A DNA stretch of 41,690 bases from Gluconobacter japonicus (GCF_002723975.1 NZ_BEWO01000019.1:1-41690), one strand, 5' to 3'; shown: positions 1 through 8,509, numbered from the stretch's first letter. Translations and numbers: made by a program. The notes: generated by a model from the letters alone, not told the origin.

Positions 1-48
1 TTCGAACGGACGGGTCCACCTCTCTTAAAGGCTAACAAATTAACACTA

Positions 49-64
49 GGTCGCGTTGACAAAA
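49..64 (+). repeat. Left terminal inverted repeat of the IS
   Basis: GGTCGCGTTGACAAAA, paired with the right end at 896-911 with two mismatches (GC versus AT at positions 5-6). It is preceded by TA at 47-48, probably target DNA. Confidence 0.7.
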
Positions 65-132
65 GGTCTATACACTCATCCTGAGATCTGATTCACTGGT
101 TGCTTCAACGCAGACGGTACGGTGGAGCGGGC

Positions 133-914
133 ATGGCACGAGGCGATCTGACGGATCAGGAATGGGCGATGATTGGTCCGCTTCTGCCGCCTGAGCGCGG
201 ACGTTGGGCTCGACCAGCTGGAGACAATCGCCTGTTTCTCAATGGTATGCTGCATGTTCTGCGCACAGGCTGTCCGTGGCGGGACATGCATGAGCGCTAC
301 GGCAAATGGAACTCGGTCTATGTCCGGTTCCGGCGTTGGGCTGAGCAGGGGGTGTGGGATGCTCTGCTGCAAACCCTGATAGACCTCGGCCTGACCGATA
401 ACTGGCAGCATATGGTCGACAGTACCGTAGTCCGTGCCCATTCACAGGCTACGGGCGCAAAAGGGGGGCTCATTCGGAGGCTTTTGGTCGATCACGCGGC
501 GGCTTTACGAGCAAGATCCATGCCCGATGTGACAATCAGGGGTGCCCTCTTGGCTTTGTCCTTACCGGAGGCCAGGTCTCGGACTACAAAGCCACAGACG
601 CCCTGATGAAGCTGTCTGTCCCGCCCCCCAAAGCCATGCTGGCTGATCGGGGCTATGACAGTGACAGCTTCCGCCAGGATCTGCTGATCCACGGGATCCT
701 GCCGGTTATTCCATCACGCAAAAGCCGCAGTGCTCCACAGAAAACAGACTGGTGGCGTTACAGGGAACGCAACCGCATCGAGCGGATGTTCAACAAACTC
801 AAGCAGATGCGCCGTATCGCGACGCGCTACGACAAGACCGCCTTGTCCTTCATGAGTTTCCTCAATCTCGCCGCCGCAAAGCTCTGGATCAGATTTTTTG
901 TCAACATGACCTAA
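133..914 (+). CDS. IS5-family DDE transposase, two frames joined by -1 frameshift
   Basis: Catalyses cut-and-paste movement of the element. The first frame starts at ATG 133 and shows the IS5-type N-terminal domain (LTDQEWAMIGPLLPP, then GMLHVLRTGCPWRDMHERYG). It would run alone to a stop at 606. Family-typical sequence switches to the -1 frame at the A4G6 run at 459-468: after GAKGG it continues AHSEAFGRSRGGFTSKIHA and then GCPLGFVLTGGQVSDYKA, ending at TAA 912-914. The three catalytic acidic residues are visible: Asp in HMVDSTVVRAHS (first frame), Asp in MLADRGYDSD, and Glu in RNRIERMFNKLKQ. The joined product is about 260 residues, the usual size. ATG 133 is preferred over the in-frame ATG at 100 because family alignment begins there. 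Frameshifting could be programmed, as is known in this IS group, or a simple mutation. Confidence 0.85.
896..911 (-). repeat. Right terminal inverted repeat of the IS
   Basis: Reverse complement reads GGTCATGTTGACAAAA. It overlaps the last transposase codons, and the TA that follows (912-913) supplies the first two bases of the TAA stop codon, so the stop appears to be made by the target site. Confidence 0.7.
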
Positions 915-1270
915 GAGTCACACGAAATGTCTTGATGGGGTATCCTAGCCAGCTTATAGCAAAGCCAATTAACTGTGGTGCGATATCTTGTCTCGAGCAA
1001 ACTTTGTACAAGTCGGCGCGATAGAGCCAATTCCACTCTCTAAAGCACCACTACGAAATATATTTTCCAAGGAATAATTCGCGCTGTCTTTCGGTGGAAA
1101 CTTCAATCCGTTCGAGGTCTTTCGCGATCTCTGGGAACTCTTAAAGGCGCTTTATCGCCTGATGCTTTATCTCTATCATCTTTTGACAGGTTTTCCCCCG
1201 CAACATTGAACCGGATGAAACGTTATCGTCGGCCTGCTTATATCCGGCCGGCCTTTAACGGAGAAACATC
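915..1270. other. Intergenic stretch after the IS
   Basis: No complete gene is visible in these 356 bases. There is a short protein-like open stretch without a start codon at 1078-1209 (listed separately). A TTGACA at 1183-1188 has no convincing -10 partner. The last bases carry the ribosome binding site GGAG (1260-1263) of the small lipoprotein that starts at 1271. Confidence 0.5.
1078..1209 (+). pseudogene. Possible 3' remnant of a lost gene (43 codons)
   Basis: Reading from just after a TAA at 1075-1077, this frame gives a peptide with strong protein character: FGGNFNPFEVFRDLWELLKA, then LYRLMLYLYHLLTGFPPQH and TGA at 1207-1209. The regular spacing of Leu and aromatic residues suggests an amphipathic or membrane helix. 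There is no ATG, GTG or TTG at its beginning, so it cannot be a normal gene as it stands. It may be the tail of a gene destroyed when the neighbouring IS arrived. No family was recognised. It could also be a chance reading frame. Confidence 0.25.
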
Positions 1271-1438
1271 ATGAGGTTCCATCTGCTCTTGGGGCCCGTA
1301 CTGCTTGCCCTGTCTTTGACAGCCTGCGTCGACCATCACTACCATGATCGGACAGACCGAACGCACTGGCGCCAGGGGGATACACCCGGGCCGTATTCAG
1401 GCTATAAGCAGAACCGGTGGACAGCCCCCAATAACTGA
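1271..1438 (+). CDS. Small predicted lipoprotein (55 aa)
   Basis: ATG 1271 is preceded by GGAG at 1260-1263 with good spacing. The product begins with a short positive and hydrophobic signal (MRFHLLLGPVLLALSLTAC) ending in a lipobox, LTAC, so Cys19 would be lipidated and the mature 37-residue tail would sit at the cell envelope. The tail is polar, with a His-rich start (VDHHYHDR) and several Trp, Tyr and Pro residues. It has no domain I recognise. It ends 12 bases before the convergent lytic transglycosylase gene. Its short length makes it easy to miss. Function unknown. Confidence 0.6.
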   Translation: MRFHLLLGPVLLALSLTACVDHHYHDRTDRTHWRQGDTPGPYSGYKQNRWTAPNN

Positions 1439-1449
1439 CATCGGTTTTT

Positions 1450-2292
1450 CTAATTCTGGCGCCAGGCCAGCCGGACAGGTGCAGCCCTGTAAGACATCAG
1501 GTCCCGGCCACGGCCTGCGCCAGACACATTGCTTCCAGAGTTTTCAGGTCGCCTGATGACACGAGGTGGGGGGCCATAAACGACATGAGCCACCTCTCCC
1601 CCCTGAATTCTCTGCGGAGCCGGAATTGGACGAGGATATGAATATTGGCTCTGGCTGGGCGAATGCCATGTTGATTCCGGCATAATGACCCTGGGGCCTG
1701 CGCCTGTCATGACAACCTGAGGCAGGAAGTCAGGGGGTCGATACGTATCAGATTTTCCATTCCAGACCGCCATCACATGCTGTTCGTATTCAGCACCTAA
1801 AGAAGGGGTCAGTGAATGATAGGCCGCAGTTGCAGCAGGCCAAGCGTGAAACTGACTGAAAAGATTTCTTAAAAACAGGGCTCCATAACGAGCATTTTTG
1901 AACGGATCGAACGCCTCTTCAAGCGAAGCGAACGCGTCAGCATGGTGATGCAGATTGATCTGCATACACCCTACATCAATCGAAACGATTCCTGCCCGCC
2001 GAAACTCTTCTACTGCGGCAACAGCTTCTGCTTTTGAACCGTAAAAATATCCCCGTCCTGCGGCATTGACCGTCCAAGGCCATGCTACGACCTGACCCGA
2101 CAGCGGATCGCGGCGACCACTTTCCACACGACTGATAGCGTTTAACAATCCAGACGGAATAGCTGTATTTCGCTCGGCATCAGCAACCGCCTCGTGACAA
2201 ACAGCGCCCGCCACATCCCAGTCATTAGCATGCCCCAATTTCGGCAAGCCCAGAACAATGCAGAAGAGCAGGAGAAGCGTTTTGCCGGTCAT
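1450..2292 (-). CDS. Lytic transglycosylase, SLT domain (280 aa)
   Basis: Predicted to cleave peptidoglycan between N-acetylmuramate and N-acetylglucosamine in the periplasm. A signal peptide covers residues 1-22 (hydrophobic LLLLFCIVLGL, then GHAN). The SLT fold follows: SRVESGR around 54-60 with the expected catalytic Glu57, then DVGCMQINLHHHADAF and a later AWPAATAAYHS. The C-terminal 80 residues are Pro, Ser and Arg rich and probably disordered. It is the last gene of the minus-strand run from uvrD, 43 bases after the aminopeptidase stop. Its ATG lies inside a 13-bp hairpin (2281-2314), and the only ribosome-binding-like bases (AGAG) are in the loop, suggesting weak or controlled translation. 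Confidence 0.85.
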   Translation of the reverse strand: MTGKTLLLLFCIVLGLPKLGHANDWDVAGAVCHEAVADAERNTAIPSGLLNAISRVESGRRDPLSGQVVAWPWTVNAAGRGYFYGSKAEAVAAVEEFRRAGIVSIDVGCMQINLHHHADAFASLEEAFDPFKNARYGALFLRNLFSQFHAWPAATAAYHSLTPSLGAEYEQHVMAVWNGKSDTYRPPDFLPQVVMTGAGPRVIMPESTWHSPSQSQYSYPRPIPAPQRIQGGEVAHVVYGPPPRVIRRPENSGSNVSGAGRGRDLMSYRAAPVRLAWRQN

Positions 2293-2314
2293 AATGCTCT
2301 ATATGACCGGCAAA
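2281..2314 (-). promoter_or_regulatory. Hairpin holding the lytic transglycosylase start codon
   Basis: TTTGCCGGTCAT at 2281-2292 is a perfect inverted copy of ATGACCGGCAAA at 2303-2314, extended by one A-T pair (2293/2302), giving a 13-bp stem and 8-base loop. In the mRNA (minus strand) the 3' arm contains the AUG at 2292-2290 and the loop contains UAGAG, the likely ribosome contact. No run of T follows, so it is not a typical terminator of the upstream aminopeptidase gene. Confidence 0.55.
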
Positions 2315-2335
2315 TATGAAGAAACGCTTACCAGA

Positions 2336-4126
2336 TCAGGCGTTATTTCTCAGCACAGGCGCACAGGCCTGTTCAAGCCAACCCAAAACATCCGCTTCAA
2401 CATCAGGTCCAACACGCGTCAGAACTTCAGCATGATAGGCGTTCAGCCACGCCAGTTCAGCATCATCCAACAACGTCACATCAATAAGTTCGCGGTCAAT
2501 CGGCGTATAGCTCAAGAGCTCGAACTCGAGGAAACCACCCTTGGCGCCATGATAAGCTGATGGCTTTACGAGCATCAGGTTTTCAATACGAATGCCATAC
2601 CTACCCGGCTCGTAATATCCGGGCTCATTGGAAACGATCATACCCGCTTCCAGGGCCGTTGGCCGAGGGGCAGGGGAAATGTTCTGCGGCCCTTCATGAA
2701 CTGACAGATAACTGCCAATTCCATGACCCGTCCCGTGATCGTAATCCAGCCCGATTTCCCACAGCGCAGCACGCGCCAGAGTGTCCAGACGATGCCCCGT
2801 TGTACCGGGTGGGAAGCGCACGCGCGAAAGCGCAATATTGCCCTTCAGAACACGCGTGAAATTCTCTTTAATGCTCTGCGGAGCGGCATCAGGCCCGATC
2901 CATAGCGTGCGGGTAATATCCGTCGTCCCGAACGGATACTGACCACCGCTATCAATCAGATACACACTGTTTTGCGCCAGAACCCGGTCTTTGCCGACTT
3001 CCGCACGATAATGTGGGTACGCGCCATTCGGTCCCGCCGCAGAAATCGCGTCAAAGCTCTGCTCCCGATAATCAGAAGACTGGGCACGAAAGCCGTTCAG
3101 ACGGTCGACCAGATCCGTCTCACGTTGACCGGCTGCTGAGCTAGACAGCGAATGCAGGAACCTCGCCATCGCAATCCCGTCCAGCTTATGCGCCCGGCGT
3201 GATCCGTCCTGCTCCACACTGTTCTTGACGGCCTTGGGCAAGGTGGACGGATCATTACCATCCACAACCTTGGCGCCAACAGCTTTCAGGGTCGTTTCAA
3301 ACCACACCGGCGTCGTCACCGGATCAAGCCGAACATCCTTGCCCGCCAGCGTACTCAGACGCTCTTCAAGCAGCTCCGGCGTATAGACTGCAACATCTGC
3401 ACCTAGAACATCGACCAGACCGCTCTCAAGGCGAGCAGGATCTGCAAACAGTTCTGCCCTGCCATCAGCATGAAGAATACCATAGCCGTGCGCTACAGGG
3501 GTGAGGGGCACATCATTCCCACGGATGTTCAGCAACCACGCAATAGAGGTACAATCCGCGAGCACAACGGCATCCTGACCCGAACGCATCAGGAATGCAG
3601 CAAGACGCTCCCGTTTGCTCGTACTGCTTTCCCCTGCAAGCGCCAGCGATTGTTCAACAATAGTGCTCGCCGGAGCGGAAGGCTGATCCGTCCAAGCCTG
3701 ATCAATCGGATTAACCGTCAGTGGAACCAGTTCAACGCCCGGCGCAGCCCATGCGGCCAGCATGGAGCGACTGACCAGCTTCGGATCGTAGCCAACCCGC
3801 AAACCGGCTGCCTTCTCTGCCAGCCAATCCGCCGCTGGCTCCAACGTTACGTGTCGCCGCTCCCATAGCTCATGCGGAACCTGCTCTTCCATCTGAACCG
3901 TATAACGACCATCGGAAAACACAGCCGCTGCATCCGGCAAAAGAACTGCAAGACCCGCACTTCCCGTAAAGCCTGTAAGCCAAGCAAGACGGTCAGAGCA
4001 GGGGGCCACATATTCCCCAAGATATTCATCTCCACGAGGAATAATGAAGCCTGAAACTCCCAGAGCTTCACAAGCCTTGCGAACAAGGGCAGGGCGCTCA
4101 TTCAGGGGAATGGAAGAAACGGTCAT
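2336..4126 (-). CDS. Xaa-Pro aminopeptidase, M24B family (596 aa)
   Basis: Cytosolic metallopeptidase that removes an N-terminal residue before proline. It has the three-part long form (about 600 residues): two creatinase-like N-terminal domains, then a C-terminal pita-bread domain. Metal ligands are visible in order: Asp in YLIDSGGQY, Asp in TTDITRT, His in GTGHGIGSYLSVHEGP, Glu in SNEPGYYEPGRYG and Glu in FELLSYTPID. The start ATG overlaps the stop of the acetyltransferase gene by 4 bases (ATGA), so translation is probably coupled. It has no signal peptide. The short pepP-type enzymes lack the second N-terminal domain, so I leave the symbol open. Confidence 0.92.
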   Translation of the reverse strand: MTVSSIPLNERPALVRKACEALGVSGFIIPRGDEYLGEYVAPCSDRLAWLTGFTGSAGLAVLLPDAAAVFSDGRYTVQMEEQVPHELWERRHVTLEPAADWLAEKAAGLRVGYDPKLVSRSMLAAWAAPGVELVPLTVNPIDQAWTDQPSAPASTIVEQSLALAGESSTSKRERLAAFLMRSGQDAVVLADCTSIAWLLNIRGNDVPLTPVAHGYGILHADGRAELFADPARLESGLVDVLGADVAVYTPELLEERLSTLAGKDVRLDPVTTPVWFETTLKAVGAKVVDGNDPSTLPKAVKNSVEQDGSRRAHKLDGIAMARFLHSLSSSAAGQRETDLVDRLNGFRAQSSDYREQSFDAISAAGPNGAYPHYRAEVGKDRVLAQNSVYLIDSGGQYPFGTTDITRTLWIGPDAAPQSIKENFTRVLKGNIALSRVRFPPGTTGHRLDTLARAALWEIGLDYDHGTGHGIGSYLSVHEGPQNISPAPRPTALEAGMIVSNEPGYYEPGRYGIRIENLMLVKPSAYHGAKGGFLEFELLSYTPIDRELIDVTLLDDAELAWLNAYHAEVLTRVGPDVEADVLGWLEQACAPVLRNNA

Positions 4127-4653
4127 GGAATATCCTTTTCCGGTTCGAATACTGCCTCAAGGCAGAGCGTCATGAAGAGAAGGTCGAGCCAACGTCCACC
4201 TTTTCGTCCCACCTGAGGTAAGATACCGCTGTTCTGAAAACCAAACTGGCGATGAAGGGCAACCGAGGCCTCATTACCAGCCGTAATACCGGCCACCATG
4301 ACGTGAAAACCGGCCTGTCTGGCATGATCGATCAATCGGGCCAACAACATGCGCCCGAGACCTCGCCCCTGATGCTCGACATCCACATACACTGAGTGTT
4401 CGATCGTCTTGGCGTAGCCCTCAAAAGCGCGAAAAGCCCCATAGGAAGCATATCCGCAAACGTCTCCGTTTTCGCTCACAGCCACGAACACCGGAAACCC
4501 CTGAGCCAGACGATCCGAAACCCATTTCTGACGCTGCTCCAGCGTGAATGGTGTGCTGATCCACAAAGCATCCGTATGGGCAATCGCATGATTTGTGATC
4601 CGCAGAACTGCAGGCAGGTCCTCATCCTGAACGTCTCGGATCACGAGCACCAT
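4123..4653 (-). CDS. GNAT N-acetyltransferase, phosphinothricin acetyltransferase-like (176 aa)
   Basis: Transfers acetyl from acetyl-CoA to a small amine substrate. The acetyl-CoA loop is seen as HQGRGLGRMLLARLIDHAR (motif A), preceded by VYVDVEH and followed by AGNEASVALHRQFGF. This pattern and the N-terminus (IRDVQDEDLPAVLRITNHAI) resemble the Pat/Bar group, which in bacteria often acts on methionine sulfoximine, phosphinothricin or similar compounds. The natural substrate here cannot be read from sequence. It overlaps prmA by 13 bases and the aminopeptidase gene by 4, placing it firmly in this operon. Confidence 0.85.
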   Translation of the reverse strand: MVLVIRDVQDEDLPAVLRITNHAIAHTDALWISTPFTLEQRQKWVSDRLAQGFPVFVAVSENGDVCGYASYGAFRAFEGYAKTIEHSVYVDVEHQGRGLGRMLLARLIDHARQAGFHVMVAGITAGNEASVALHRQFGFQNSGILPQVGRKGGRWLDLLFMTLCLEAVFEPEKDIP

Positions 4654-5564
4654 TGTAAGCCTCGCTTACGAAGGATCAACGTCGCCCAGTCGCCTTCACG
4701 CAAGAGCCGCTCAAGAACGAGCCCCTGACGGCGATGTGCCGCCAGAACCATATTGGCCTGTGTGTAGAGCAGACCCGCCAGAATAGCGGTACCGTTCGGA
4801 GCAAGATTCAGAGCCAGAGACTGTGCCATCCGGCAAAGCGGACGCGCCAGAATATTAGCAAACACCAGATCATACGGCGCCTTGACCCGCACCTGATTGG
4901 TATTCCAGCCATTGCCAAAGCGGCAATCCAGCAAATTACCCTGGCCATTCAACCGGGCATTGGTCTTCGCCGTCCGAACAGACCATGGCTCAATATCAAC
5001 CGCCAGAACGGGACGATGCAGCAGCTTGGCTGCCGCCATGGCCAAAATGCCCGATCCACATCCCATATCCAGAATGTGCCGAGGCTTGCGGTAGGCCACC
5101 ATTTCCAGAGCGCGCAGACAGCCCCGCGTCGAGCCATGCTCACCCGAACCAAACGCGATACCCGCATCCAGCGTGATGGTCAGGCGGGACTGGTCCGGGG
5201 CACCATGCAGATGCGTGCCCCGAATGGCAAAACGCTTGCCAACATTCTGCTGCGGAAAGGACTCATACGTCCGCGCTAGCCAGCCCTCCGCCTCGGTCGC
5301 TTCCCGAACAAGTTCAGCGTCACATCCCGTCAGAAGGCGAGCCACAGCCAACGCGCTTTCAAGCTCGTCTTCCTTATAGCCAATGTCCTTGACACCTTCG
5401 AGACGCCAGTATTTCTGCTCGTCATCAGCCTCGAAAATACCAACGGTCTCACAGACGCACATCAGAACCTGCTCGAAGAGAGGAACGTATTCCTCCTCCA
5501 CCGTAATGGACAGGGTTTCAAGCGCACTGGCATGGCGTCGGCCAATGCTGCGGGGTGCCATCAC
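4641..5564 (-). CDS. prmA: Ribosomal protein L11 methyltransferase (307 aa)
   Basis: S-adenosylmethionine-dependent enzyme that methylates ribosomal protein L11. The C-terminal methyltransferase domain shows motif I (DMGCGSGILAMAAAKLL), an acidic ribose contact (AVDIEPWSVRTAKTNA) and the catalytic-loop region FANILARPL. Upstream is the family signature AFGSGEHGSTRGCLRAL. The N-terminal third is the substrate-binding domain. The start is either GTG 5564 (overlapping the uvrD stop as GTGA) or ATG 5561 (TGATG, one-base overlap); both imply coupling to uvrD. Length is normal for alphaproteobacteria. Confidence 0.93.
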   Translation of the reverse strand: MMAPRSIGRRHASALETLSITVEEEYVPLFEQVLMCVCETVGIFEADDEQKYWRLEGVKDIGYKEDELESALAVARLLTGCDAELVREATEAEGWLARTYESFPQQNVGKRFAIRGTHLHGAPDQSRLTITLDAGIAFGSGEHGSTRGCLRALEMVAYRKPRHILDMGCGSGILAMAAAKLLHRPVLAVDIEPWSVRTAKTNARLNGQGNLLDCRFGNGWNTNQVRVKAPYDLVFANILARPLCRMAQSLALNLAPNGTAILAGLLYTQANMVLAAHRRQGLVLERLLREGDWATLILRKRGLQWCS

Positions 5565-7786
5565 GATCTGATCTCCACGAAATTTGCCATGACGCGCTTA
5601 ATGCCGCCATTTTCAAAGTTGATTTCAAGTCGGCTGCCATCCACCGCAATCACGGTGCCTTCGCCAAACTTCTGATGAAAAACCGTCGCCCCAACCGGAA
5701 CATTGGCCTGTGGCTGCATATCCGTGACGCGCGGGCGAGGGGCCTGATGCATCCCAGCAGGACGGGTGCTCGTAAAAGGCCCGGACGCAAACATGGAAGG
5801 CGCTGCTGCAGCCTGCCGCCGACTTTCAAGAGACTGGCCACTCGTCTGAACGTATTCGGACGGAATTTCTTCGATGAACCGGCTTGGCATCGAAGCCTGC
5901 CAGTTCGCGTAAATCCGCCGGCTGGCCGCGTGAACAACGATGGCCCGAAGCCTCGCCCGCGTCAGCCCAACATAGGCCAGACGCCGTTCTTCTTCGAGCG
6001 CCCGGTTCCCGCCTTCATCCAGAGACCGCTGAGACGGGAAAACGCCTTCCTCCCAACCGGGCAGAAACACCGTATCGAACTCCAGCCCCTTGGAACCATG
6101 TAACGTCATGAGACTGACCTTATCGTCGGTCGTCTCGCTTTCCGTATCCATGACAAGCGCCACGTGCTCCAGAAAACCTTCAAGCGTCGCAAACTCACCG
6201 ATCGCACGCAAAAGTTCACGGATATTGTCGAGACGCCCCGGTGCTTCCACAGACCGATCATCACGCCACATCTGAAGATAACCGCTCTCTTCCAGAAGCT
6301 GTTCAACCGCGACAACCTGACCTTCCGTCTCCAGCGTCGCTTTCGCACGCTGGAACGCTTCCATCAGACTGGTCAGAGCCTCCTTGGACTTTCCCTTGAG
6401 CGCGCCCTGTTCAATCTGCGTCAGAACAGCAGCCGTCAACGGGCCGGGCAGGGTGCGCGCCAGACCATGCAGCTTCTGCACCGCGACAGCACCCACACCA
6501 CGTTTGGGAACATTGATGATGCGCTCGAACGCAAGATCATCAGAAGGCTGCGACAGAACCCGCATATACGCCAGACAGTCCCGAATTTCCGCACGCTCAT
6601 AAAACCGCAGACCGCCGACAATCCGATAAGGAACACCGATCGTCATCAGGCGCTCTTCGAAGGGCCGCGTCTGAAAACCGGCCCGCATCAGAATAGCCAT
6701 TTCGGACAAGAGGTGCCCATCGGCATGGAGACGCTCAATCGCTCCGCCGACAATCCGGGCTTCCTCATCGGAATCCCGAACACCGATGATCTGTACCTTC
6801 TCGCCCTGCGCATCCTCGCGCCCGGGACGAAGCGTCTTGCCGAGACGACCCTCATTATGCGCGATCAGTCCCGCAGCAGCAGCCAAGATCTGCGCCGTCG
6901 AACGATAGTTCTGTTCCAGCCTTACAACTGCCGCCCCAGGAAAATCCTGCTCGAACCGCAGAATGTTTTCAACCTCAGCCCCACGCCAGGAATAGATCGA
7001 CTGATCGTCATCGCCCACACAGGCAATGTTGGACGGACCATGCTCCCGCTTTGCCAGCAGACGCAGCCAGAGATACTGGATCGTGTTGGTATCCTGATAC
7101 TCATCCACCAGAATATAGCGGAAGATGCGGTGGTACTGCGCCAGCACGTTCGGCTGGGACCGCAGGATCTCCACCATGTGCAGCATCAGATCGCCAAAAT
7201 CGCAGGTATTCAGTTCCCGCAGCCGCACCTGATAGGCCCGATAGATTGCCAGCGCGTGCCCATTGGCAAAATCGGTATCTTCAGCAGACGTCACGCGATC
7301 CGGCGTCAGACCACGATCTTTCCAGCGCTGGATAATCCCCATGAGCTGGTTCGGCGGCCAACGCTTCGTATCCAGCCGAAACGGCTCCATGATCTGCTTC
7401 AACAAACGAAGCTGATCATCCGTATCCAGAATATTGAACCCACTCGTCAGGCCCACATATTCCGCATGCCGCCGCAACATCCGCGCACAGATGGCATGGA
7501 ACGTGCCAAGCCATAGCCCCTCGGCCGGCTCGCCAAGGATCGCCCCAACACGCTCGCGCATTTCCCGCGCCGCCTTGTTGGTGAAGGTCACGGCAAGAAT
7601 CTGGCTCGGATACGCGCGGCCAGTCAAAAGCAGATGGGCAAAACGCGTCGTCAGAACGCGGGTCTTTCCCGTTCCTGCACCGGCAAGGATCAGAAGAGGG
7701 CCTTCGGTTGTTTCGATGGCACGTCTCTGTTCCGGGTTCAGACGGGAGAGATACTCGGGTGTGGGGATGAGAGGGTCTTGCGGCAC
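5561..7786 (-). CDS. uvrD: UvrD/PcrA-type 3'-5' DNA helicase (741 aa)
   Basis: Superfamily 1 helicase acting in nucleotide excision repair, mismatch repair and clearing of RNA polymerase. Motifs appear in order: Q motif region LNPEQRRAI, Walker A GAGTGKT (about residues 36-42), DEYQDTN, QSIYSWRGA, QNYRS, TLHGSKGLEFDTVFLPGWEE and LAYVGLTRAR. The C-terminus has the small Tudor-like module (GATVFHQKFGEGTVIAVDG) that binds RNA polymerase in PcrA/UvrD proteins. It heads the minus-strand operon and is divergent from the first radC gene with only 27 bases between start codons, so the promoters must overlap or lie inside the opposite coding regions. It could equally be named pcrA. Confidence 0.93.
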   Translation of the reverse strand: MPQDPLIPTPEYLSRLNPEQRRAIETTEGPLLILAGAGTGKTRVLTTRFAHLLLTGRAYPSQILAVTFTNKAAREMRERVGAILGEPAEGLWLGTFHAICARMLRRHAEYVGLTSGFNILDTDDQLRLLKQIMEPFRLDTKRWPPNQLMGIIQRWKDRGLTPDRVTSAEDTDFANGHALAIYRAYQVRLRELNTCDFGDLMLHMVEILRSQPNVLAQYHRIFRYILVDEYQDTNTIQYLWLRLLAKREHGPSNIACVGDDDQSIYSWRGAEVENILRFEQDFPGAAVVRLEQNYRSTAQILAAAAGLIAHNEGRLGKTLRPGREDAQGEKVQIIGVRDSDEEARIVGGAIERLHADGHLLSEMAILMRAGFQTRPFEERLMTIGVPYRIVGGLRFYERAEIRDCLAYMRVLSQPSDDLAFERIINVPKRGVGAVAVQKLHGLARTLPGPLTAAVLTQIEQGALKGKSKEALTSLMEAFQRAKATLETEGQVVAVEQLLEESGYLQMWRDDRSVEAPGRLDNIRELLRAIGEFATLEGFLEHVALVMDTESETTDDKVSLMTLHGSKGLEFDTVFLPGWEEGVFPSQRSLDEGGNRALEEERRLAYVGLTRARLRAIVVHAASRRIYANWQASMPSRFIEEIPSEYVQTSGQSLESRRQAAAAPSMFASGPFTSTRPAGMHQAPRPRVTDMQPQANVPVGATVFHQKFGEGTVIAVDGSRLEINFENGGIKRVMANFVEIRS

Positions 7787-7813
7787 ACTCCCGATATAGA
7801 GTGTGATGCTCCT

Positions 7814-8509
7814 ATGGCCAACACATCATCTTCCCGGATTGACCTGACACGCGGTACTGGGCCGCAGGGGCATCGCGCCCGGATGCGAACCCGCGTGGAA
7901 ACCAACGGTGCCGAAACCCTTGCGGATTACGAACTTCTGGAAATGCTGCTGTTTCTGGGTATCCCGCGCAAGGACACGAAACCTCTTGCCAAGGGCCTCA
8001 TCAGCCACTTCGGAAGCCTCATCAACGTCTTCCGTGCGCCAACGCGCGATCTGCGAAATGCCGGCCTGAACGACGATACCATCCGCGCCCTTCGCCTACC
8101 ATCAGTCGCCGCAGAACGCCTCGCTTCAGCGGAACACCAGGAACGCCCGGTTCTGGGAAACTGGCCCCAACTGACAGAGTACCTTGAAACAGCATTGAAA
8201 AGCGCAGTCGCCGGACAGCTTCGCGTTCTCTATCTGGATAACCGAAACCGGCTCCTCGCGGATGAAGCAGCTCCGCCAGAAGAAGATATCACCTTCCTGA
8301 ACCGCGCCATCGCCATTCGCGCCCTGGCTCTGCACGCTACAGCCATCATCGGCGTACACGTCCAGCCCGCCCTGAGAGCACCAGCCCTCTCAACAGCCGC
8401 ACGAACATTGGAAAACGCTCTCAGGCCACTCTCCATTGTTTTGCATGATGTCCTTATCAGCACCCAAACAACAACTCTCAGCAGCCTCAGACAGGAAGGC
8501 CTCCTGTAA
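7814..8509 (+). CDS. RadC-family protein with degenerate JAMM domain (231 aa)
   Basis: ATG 7814 is chosen because the RadC-like alignment starts soon after it; the open frame upstream runs into antisense of uvrD. The N-terminal half is a good match to alphaproteobacterial RadC (UPF0758): GHRARMRTRV at 19-28, LADYELLEMLLFLGIPRKDT at 36-55 and the helix-hairpin-helix-like part after it. The C-terminal half keeps the fold outline (LRVLYLDNRNRLLADE, with Glu151) and the family ending GLL. The zinc site is lost: where RadC has His-x-His-x7-Ser-x2-Asp, this protein has HVQPALRAPALSTA, keeping only the first His. The VYPREV segment is also gone. Catalysis by the JAMM site is therefore unlikely. The stop codon touches the first CRISPR repeat. 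RadC function itself is poorly understood. Confidence 0.85.
   Translation: MANTSSSRIDLTRGTGPQGHRARMRTRVETNGAETLADYELLEMLLFLGIPRKDTKPLAKGLISHFGSLINVFRAPTRDLRNAGLNDDTIRALRLPSVAAERLASAEHQERPVLGNWPQLTEYLETALKSAVAGQLRVLYLDNRNRLLADEAAPPEEDITFLNRAIAIRALALHATAIIGVHVQPALRAPALSTAARTLENALRPLSIVLHDVLISTQTTTLSSLRQEGLL

Larger units (their letters stand above)
47..914 (+). mobile_element. IS5-family insertion sequence (IS427-like group)
   Basis: Near-perfect terminal inverted repeats lie at 49-64 (GGTCGCGTTGACAAAA) and 896-911 (reverse complement GGTCATGTTGACAAAA), matching at 14 of 16 positions. Both are flanked by TA (47-48 and 912-913), which fits the 2-bp TA target duplication seen in part of the IS5 family. 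They enclose a transposase read in two frames. The element proper would be about 863 bp, a normal size for the IS427-like group. Its termini match the position of the transposase, so it looks complete and possibly active. The exact IS name cannot be given without ISfinder. Confidence 0.8.

Noticed and set aside
84-96. The 13-mer AGATCTGATTCAC occurs here inside the IS and again at 36136-36148 before tolC, suggesting an IS fragment there.
   Set aside because: Similarity stops at 13 bases, and chance repeats of this length are expected in a window of 41 kb.
6164-7516. A 450-codon open frame on the plus strand.
   Set aside because: It is entirely antisense to uvrD, which has all helicase motifs; its peptide is Arg/His/Gln-rich with no family signature.
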